From NCBI RefSeq assembly GCF_014839805.1, contig NC_051128.1, forward strand, positions 13,220,466 through 13,284,465: a DNA stretch of 64,000 nucleotides, given 5' to 3'. This DNA comes from Manduca sexta (lineage: Eukaryota; Arthropoda; Insecta; Lepidoptera; Sphingidae). The notes beneath the pieces were generated by a model, which saw only the letters and a program-made list of their open reading frames with translations, was not told the DNA's origin and searched no databases. The stretch's first letter is position 1; each line of letters opens with the position of its first letter. The translations under genes and the position numbers were made by a program. Shown in pieces: positions 58,464-64,000 of this stretch.

Positions 58464-59240
58464 CTTTTACGTAGGTAAATCGTCAGTTGACTATCTCCCG
58501 CCTTGGGATGGGCGGGAGGGCGTGTCAGACTTTTACCGACTAAGAACCTACGGTGTTCCCATCCTTTGCCTATGTGCCTAGGTCCAAGATCCGGTGGCAT
58601 TGAGACCTAGGCAGGCACCGGCCCTAAAGGGCCCCGCAAATTACCTATATACTGACACTGCTCTTCGAGGCGCGCGTGGAACACTACGCGCCGAACACAC
58701 GGGCCGTTGGGGTGTTTCGGGCGACGGGCTACCCAATGCTCGTCACCCGACGGTCCGCGCCTACGGAGGCCGACGATCCTCAGCAGACGTTCGACGCCCG
58801 CGTCTTGTGCGTCTGCCGTGGCGGATGGGACGTTGGGCGCTTTGGCGCCGTGTCCGCTCCGCCACCTCCTTTGCGAGCATCACGTCCTCGCAGAAGGAGG
58901 TGACTGCGTCCCACTCTCTCGCCCCGGAGCATGGCTTCTACCAGGCCCCGACGCGAGAGGTCTCCGCCACCGATGGCCGTTGTGAGAACACGGCGGTGCT
59001 CAGCCCAAGCTGGGCACACCTCCACCGTATGCTCCACCGTGTCCTCCGGCCGATCCGCACAGTAAAAACACGCGGGCGTATCCTCCACCCGGATCCGATA
59101 CAGGTACCTGCCGAAGCAGCCGTGACCGGTCAGTACCTGCGTCGTCCGGAATGAGAGGACGCCGTGACGTCTCGTCAGCCACACCTCGAAGAGGGGACTT
59201 ACCGCCGCTATCGTGGCGTGCCCAATGGTAACACTCTTTT
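58404..59240 (-). mobile_element. R1-like LINE insertion, 5'-truncated, 16 bp target duplication
   Basis: The element occupies 58420-59224 on the minus strand and is strikingly GC-rich against its AT-rich surroundings. A run of about 45 T on the plus strand at 58418-58463 is its poly(A) tail. Perfect repeats atggtaacactctttt at 58404-58419 and 59225-59240 are the target-site duplication. Only the 3' end of the second ORF and the 3' UTR are present, as expected after incomplete reverse transcription. Confidence 0.92.
58720..59223 (-). pseudogene. R1-like ORF2 C-terminal end, frameshifted
   Basis: The minus-strand frame reads from the truncation point through PLFEVWLTRRHG and TQVLTGHGCFGRYLYRI, then a CCHC zinc knuckle (C-x2-C-x9-H-x4-C, CFYCADRPEDTVEHTVEVC), then CPAWAEHRR. 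This order is that of the C-terminal end of R1/Jockey-group reverse transcriptase proteins. After GERV the expected frame (DAVTSFCEDVMLAKEVAE) lies in the next register, so one base has been lost. Not functional: no reverse transcriptase or endonuclease domain is present. Plus-strand frames over this region are shadows caused by high GC. Confidence 0.85.
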
Positions 59241-59244
59241 ACAT

Positions 59245-59395
59245 GAAAAAACAGAAAGTCAAATGAAATGGAACGAAAACGACGAAAGTGTTTTGATAAG
59301 AACTATACATGTTAAAGAGGCGAAAGAGGTGTGTCAAGATCAAAGCATGTGGCGCTCAATAGTCTTTGCCTACCCCTATGGAATGAGGGCGTGAA
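59245..59395 (+). pseudogene. possible C-terminal remnant of another reverse transcriptase
   Basis: A frame read across the right junction contains KEAKEVCQDQSMWRSIVFAY before a stop at 59392. The pattern A..R/Q..WR..V..A resembles the last residues of some non-LTR reverse transcriptases. If so, the R1-like element landed in an older LINE. Too short to classify. Confidence 0.25.
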
Positions 59396-59912
59396 TGAGA
59401 ATAAACGGAACTGATAAAACTGCCCAGTCATGACTATATAACTCAAAGAGATTAAAATAACAATACGAAATTCTTATTAAAGTAATTTGTTCCATACTTC
59501 ACTGCAACAACAAGTCGTAACAGCTTGTCGAAAACTTTTTTCATATAGTGTAATAAAAAATATATATTGCGCTAAAAAGCGGGCACGCGGGATCCCGGGG
59601 CATATAAAATAGAAACAAAGCAGGATTAACTTTTACTTTGACGGATTATTATGACCCGCAGTATAATCTATATCTCGCTTGCTCACTATTACACGGTTCT
59701 ATCTAGATGTGCAAATTGAATTATATATCACATGATTATAATTCTTGGTATATTGCCGATAATTACAAAAGATGAATAATAATAATAACTATGTCTTTTC
59801 TAACTTTTACCTATATCAACATTTTTATTATAATTTTGAAACACAAGTAAATATTTAATACTTAGTGAGCCAGCAATTACGTTGTAAATCGACAAGTTAT
59901 AAGTATTTTTTT

Positions 59913-60110
59913 TATACATACCGGCACAGCTAAGAGACTCCCCTACGCATAATGGTAAGCGACTTGGTGTCCAAATAGTCAACTGACGACCGATGATTAT
60001 CCGCCAGTTTATACAATTATGCCGGCCTATTTCAAACCTCACATACAATCTGATCTCGCAATGCGACACACGCGGGCCGCTACTTTAACTGTTTTTACTT
60101 TAACATCATT
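59913..60110 (-). mobile_element. retroposon family C copy
   Basis: T-run then tacataccggcacagc, cataatggtaagcgac, attatgccggcctattt and gatctcgcaatgcgacac. Diverged and truncated on the right. Confidence 0.7.
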
Positions 60111-60696
60111 AAATAAAAATTTAAACTTATTTTAAATTTCTCTTTCACCATATTATTTGGCGTGCAAACAAACTCTTACGAGGTTATTACTAATTATATT
60201 ACTATAGAAATAAACTATAAAAAATGTAGTACAGAAAACAAGTTTGAGTCAATTTATAGCATCCAATTTCCATATAATTAATCATTTTGACTTGAAACCA
60301 AAGTTGCTCGCGTTCGGTGGCACATGGGGTTAATTTTATTCAGTTCCGAACTGCAGCCAACTTTGCCAAGAATTTAGTGGTTAACAAACTTGACGATTAG
60401 AAACTTCGCTCGATTTGCCATTCTGTAGGTCTGTAAATTGCGGAGGGAATTTAGTTTGCTTCTCTTTGTATATTGTAGTGTATTTGGATGACTATTCGTG
60501 GCTGTTTTGTAAATCTGTCTTGGCCAATAACTTTACAGACCAAATTCAACCACTCACGATTTAATAAAGTGGCATGCGTTTTGAAAATTTTGTTATTCAT
60601 AAGTACGCATATTATTGAAGGATTTCAGTGAGTTATAAAAAAAATCCAAAGCAATATTTTAACTATATTATAGTGCCTAATAATGAATTTATTATG

Positions 60697-60995
60697 TACA
60701 GTCAGCCACAATGACACCATAACAAAGCCAAAACCTCAAAACCATCCTACAAATTAACTTCAACCGATATATTCTTTTTAATTTATCTTAAATAAATAAC
60801 ATCCTTTGAACATCATTTTAGTGAAGAATTAACAATTGTTGGAATTAACTTCAACCGATATATTCTTTTTAATTTATCTTAAATAAATAACATCCTTTGA
60901 ACATCATTTTAGTGAAGAATTAACAATTGTTGATAAGGACACGAAACTTTAAAGATTTGAAATTTGGACTTGCTCAGCTACTTTTTGGCTGCGCA
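60697..60995. mobile_element. TIR element with TA ends containing a tandem duplication
   Basis: The left tip TACAGTCAGCCA and right tip (ctactttttggctgcgca, inverse of the longer tip seen at 13671) face each other across 300 bp. The same terminus pattern at 13671-13736 supports a Tc1/mariner-related non-autonomous family. The interior is occupied largely by a 91 bp duplication. Confidence 0.45.
60752..60932 (+). repeat. 91 bp tandem duplication
   Basis: Units start at 60752 and 60843 with aattaacttcaaccgatat and are identical by eye through aacaattgttg. Recent event. Confidence 0.92.
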
Positions 60996-61267
60996 AATTC
61001 TAGACTTGTCTATAAAAAAACCTAGTGCTTGTATCCTCATCTTCCTTTGACTCAAAACACATAAAGCGCTGCACTTTCCTGTTCTAAATTTGAATTCTTT
61101 CCATTCACTATTTACACTAACACAAAGGTGGAGTTTTAAAATAAAATTCAAAGAATTGTTCCACTTTGCTAAAGTGGACTCGCCCTTATTCTCAAGTAGT
61201 AAAGTCAACTCGAGTGTTACCTGGAAGAAACTGTTGCTTAACATAGAGCACTTATTTATCAAAAGCA

Positions 61268-61325
61268 TATGGCTTAGTGGAAGAGTTGGACTAGTAACAT
61301 GGAGGTAGCTAGTTCAATTAGACGT
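61268..61325 (+). repeat. degenerate tRNA-like promoter motif
   Basis: tggcttagtggaagagttgg fits an A box, and agctagttcaattag 38 bases later is a weak B box. Possibly the head of an old SINE; no body was identified. Confidence 0.3.
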
Positions 61326-62067
61326 CAGCGTCTTTTACTTTTCAATATTAATATCATTATATTAATGCTTTTTATCGGGGAAAAGAAACATTATTGAAAC
61401 TGGCGTCATCAGCATTTGACGTGCAAATGGATCTTAGTGGATAAAGGCTCGGTTAAGTTTTTTTTTTACTCACCATAAAGTTTACAATGATAGAATATGA
61501 AACAATAATTTTTCCCTCGAAATTTCGAGATCCATAATTAATTGCAACAATAGTTTAATTTACAGTATTACTACCAGTATTGCCATTTTTTATTTACTAT
61601 CAATCACCATCATGAACAAGAAGAACGGCAATCGTATCAAAGCAAGGCCCTATCCTTTGTCGATCACAGATACATAATAAACACAACACTACGCCGACTC
61701 TAATCACTCATTCCACAATAAAAATCAGGAAAAAAAATATAACCATCATGATTCAAGAGACAAGGAAGTCGCTTTGGCTTGCTACTCCCATCATTCAAAC
61801 TGAAGCATCAATGAAAATTAAGACTGCTGCATCATTACTGTAACCTAAATAAAAAAAAACCCGGAAATGACGTAATGAAACTCCTAGCGAGAGGGAGGGT
61901 TGTCCATTACCCCTTAATAACGCATGACCGTGGTATCCCTGGCAGGCTCAATTTGCCGGTGATGGATGTTCGAAAAAAATGGTCTGAAGCGCGGGAATTT
62001 TTTAAACAAAAAAAAAAGTTTTTGTTTCGAAACCGGAATTGAACTGACTCTAAATTGATTGCTAACA

Positions 62068-62240
62068 ATGATTTTTTTATACGAGACTTGTGTGACTCTG
62101 CACCTGATGGTTAGTCGAGTGAGGTCTAATAAAATGTCGACTGATGAGAGAATTGCCCTTCAGCAGTCGACACAATTATGCCGGCCGGTTGGAACTTGGA
62201 ACCAAATATACACAGGCTTATCCAGGAATGCGACTTATAA
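62068..62240 (-). mobile_element. retroposon family C copy
   Basis: T-run then tacgagacttgtgtgac, cacctgatggttagtcgag, attatgccggccggttgg and acacaggcttatccaggaat. Right end truncated. Confidence 0.7.
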
Positions 62241-62596
62241 CACACACGTGCCAATTATTTAATTTGAAACGGTAAATAACGGGTAATTGGTATGTTTTTT
62301 GATTCAGCAATTTACTAAGATTTGAGATCATCAATGCTAATACTACATATTGGTACGACCTCTACCGTTAACGCCACTGCATGTTTCGATATTATTTCTA
62401 TTGCAAGAGTCTCGTGATCAAGATTATTGTCCGTCATAAGGCCTCATAGTAATATCTAAAATTTCTAGGAAATACAGTAATACAGAAAAGAAGGTAGAAA
62501 TAGTTCTGGTTGACGTTTTAAAAAATTAATCGTCCTCCGATGGTGAGGGTCGACCCAAACCCAAAAGCAAATAAATTTTTATGTTTAGTGATATGT

Positions 62597-62844
62597 TGCA
62601 ATTTAATTTCGGTACGGCAGCGCTTTGAGGTCCTGGGTTCGAATCCCGGGTCGGGCAAAGTGATATTTGGGTTTTTCTGCTCAGTATCAGCCCGGAGTCT
62701 GGAATTTGTGCCCGATATGGCGATAGGCTCGCCCCCTATCACATCATGGGACGGAACACACTTGGCGAAAAGTGGGTGCCATGGTTGCGCCTCTGCATAC
62801 CCCTTCGGGGATAAAATGCGTGATGTTGTTGTGTGCAATTTAAT
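62597..62844 (+). mobile_element. tRNA-derived SINE, family E, young copy with 11 bp target duplication
   Basis: 62608-62833 starts in the head at tcggtacggcagcgctttgag, has a perfect B box (gggttcgaatcccg), the full body and the end ccccttcggggataaa. Perfect direct repeats tgcaatttaat flank it at 62597-62607 and 62834-62844. It lacks the A box, so it is slightly 5'-truncated. Long frames on both strands through it reflect low divergence, not a gene. Confidence 0.9.
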
Positions 62845-63172
62845 AACTTATTTTTATATCATCATAAAATAGTTTTGTTTTAAATTAAGTGGGCCATCGA
62901 TGTTTCCATTACTGTACATGACACCAATGAGTAAAGTGAACATTTTAACAAATTAAACTCTTTTAGTAAACTCGACTCCAACGAGATTAAAATTTAATGA
63001 ACGAGAGCGTCAAAGTACTCGTAATAATTAAATTAAAGCCAGAATCATTTACCACGTCAAATTATTTTGCATTCTATTATGTATGAATATAATTATATTT
63101 ACTATATAACATTTAGTGAATATCAGCATTATTAGAATATTTGATTGGGTCTCAAACAAAAATCAATTTCAG

Positions 63173-63232
63173 TGCATGATTTTTTATGTTTACGCGAATG
63201 TTAGACATCGAAATAAAACTATTCATTGGATT
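63173..63232 (+). repeat. dispersed repeat G, short copy
   Basis: gatttttt-atgtttacgcgaatgttagacatcgaaataaaa matches the left part of 10975-11115. Confidence 0.55.
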
Positions 63233-63454
63233 TTATTCACTTCCATTTGTAGTATTCTTGCCTTAAGATAAAATTTCATGATCAGTTAATTTTTATGATC
63301 AAAAGTCCTATGTATATATTGCTTCTACGAGGAGTTAGTGCAATAATATATTAGGAACTAGGAAATGTTCGAGGCTTCGTCCGTGTGAAAAGCCTTTCTC
63401 GCTACAAACGTCTTTAAAACAATAGCTATTTCTGATGCCAGCGGTACGGTACCA

Positions 63455-63845
63455 GCTTCATATCTATACAAATTATTATAAAATAAAGTCCCCCTTTCTG
63501 TCTGTTTGTATGTTATTGTTTTTCTCAAAATCTACTGAACAGATTATTAAAAAAATTATTATGGAGATAGTTTAAGACTATAGAAAGGTTATATTTCACT
63601 TTCTATCCCGGAAAAATATAAAACAAGACCTTTATCCTGGAAAACTCCTTCAAACAGGCGAAGCTAGGAAAAACAAGTATTAAATAAAACAGATAAAAAA
63701 ATATAATATTTCCCACATGAGCTAGTTACCGAGATAAAAAGTAGCCTGTGTGTTAATTCACATGGAACATGGTCTACTTGTGTGCCAGATTAAATCTAAA
63801 TGCATTCAGCTGCTGCTGCATTTCGAATATTAGTAAGAGTAAGAT
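63455..63845. repeat. two abutting Helitron-like pieces (family K +, family J -)
   Basis: 63455-63680 has the family K layout (tctgtctgtttgtatgtt, tttctcaaaatctactgaac, ctatcccggaaaaatata, caggcgaagctagg). 63685-63845, read on the minus strand, has family J features (TCTTACTAATATTCGAAATG, ggcacacaagtagaccatg). Neither has intact ends on both sides. Confidence 0.5.
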
Positions 63846-64000
63846 TTCGTAGAAATGATTTGGACTAGCTTTTACAACACCCTATAGGCTATCTGAAACT
63901 TAGAATCCATAAAAAGTTCCTTGACTCGGAAATCTAATTTCAAATCTCATAGAACCGCCTATATACGTTGCCCGTAGAACAGCGTCATAGTCATCAGTCA

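Larger units (their letters stand above)
41942..64000. other. repeat-dominated stretch without a recognised gene
   Basis: This half holds most of the dateable transposons (hAT, Helitrons, R1-like LINE, SINEs). Between them, 44900-45990, 47400-48190, 51600-52950, 53340-54230, 57950-58400, 60110-60690 and 62850-63170 show AT-rich DNA in which I can support no gene. If the exon at 41783-41941 is real, its upstream exons should lie here on the minus strand, but none was recognised. Confidence 0.5.

Noticed and set aside
58594..59154. 186-codon plus-strand frame in the GC-rich segment
   Set aside because: It is antisense to the R1-like ORF; high GC removes stops on the opposite strand. The minus strand carries the zinc knuckle.
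60978..61268. 96-codon minus-strand frame and an overlapping 72-codon plus-strand frame
   Set aside because: Mutually overlapping frames in AT-rich DNA beside a MITE, without splice sites or recognisable motifs.
62630..62660. A genuine tRNA gene, because of the perfect B box
   Set aside because: No complete cloverleaf or A box; it is the head of a truncated SINE flanked by an 11 bp duplication.
62518..62872. Frames of 106 and 110 codons on opposite strands
   Set aside because: Both run through the young family E SINE; a tRNA-derived SINE has no coding role.

Overview
This window is AT-rich, repeat-dense nuclear DNA from an insect, most likely a moth or butterfly (Lepidoptera). Two things point there. 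It carries a spliced insect-type troponin C gene. It also carries many tRNA-derived SINEs, RTE-like and R1-like retroposon pieces and Helitron ends of the kind common in lepidopteran genomes. There is no bacterial or viral gene organisation, no CRISPR array and no rRNA gene. The organism call rests on family recognition from memory, not on a search.

The only gene that can be rebuilt with confidence is troponin C on the + strand. It has four exons (4901-5044, 15157-15273, 26155-26286, 27257-27285), each bounded by AG/GT sites. All the introns are phase 1, and a stop codon and polyadenylation signal follow. The start codon exon was not found, and roughly ten N-terminal residues are missing. The 140 residues visible form four EF-hands. 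By sequence only the fourth loop keeps all its calcium ligands, so this looks like a one-calcium insect isoform, nearest in memory to the Drosophila 25D type. Introns 1 and 2 are about 10-11 kb each and are full of transposon debris.

From 27.4 kb to the right end no complete gene is visible. One short, GC-rich, coding-looking stretch lies on the minus strand at 41783-41941. It reads 53 codons without a stop and ends in a good splice donor. I take it as an exon of an unidentified second gene.

The rest is a nested record of mobile elements. (1) Three tRNA-derived SINE families, several copies with clear 11-13 bp target duplications. (2) A dispersed T-tailed retroposon family with about a dozen copies. 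(3) RTE-like 3' ends. (4) A 5'-truncated, frameshifted R1-like LINE with a poly(A) tail and a 16 bp target duplication (58404-59240). (5) Helitrons of at least three families; one sits cleanly inside a retroposon copy at an A|T site and carries two tandem 3' ends. (6) Two related non-autonomous hAT elements with perfect 8 bp target duplications; the longer carries a perfect 25 bp stem hairpin. (7) Several inverted-repeat MITEs. (8) Recent tandem duplications, including a near-perfect triplication of an 83 bp unit.

I saw no sign of a new multi-gene system. The most useful leads are the unannotated minus-strand exon, the hAT hairpin family, the Helitron with a doubled terminus and the predicted single-site troponin C.
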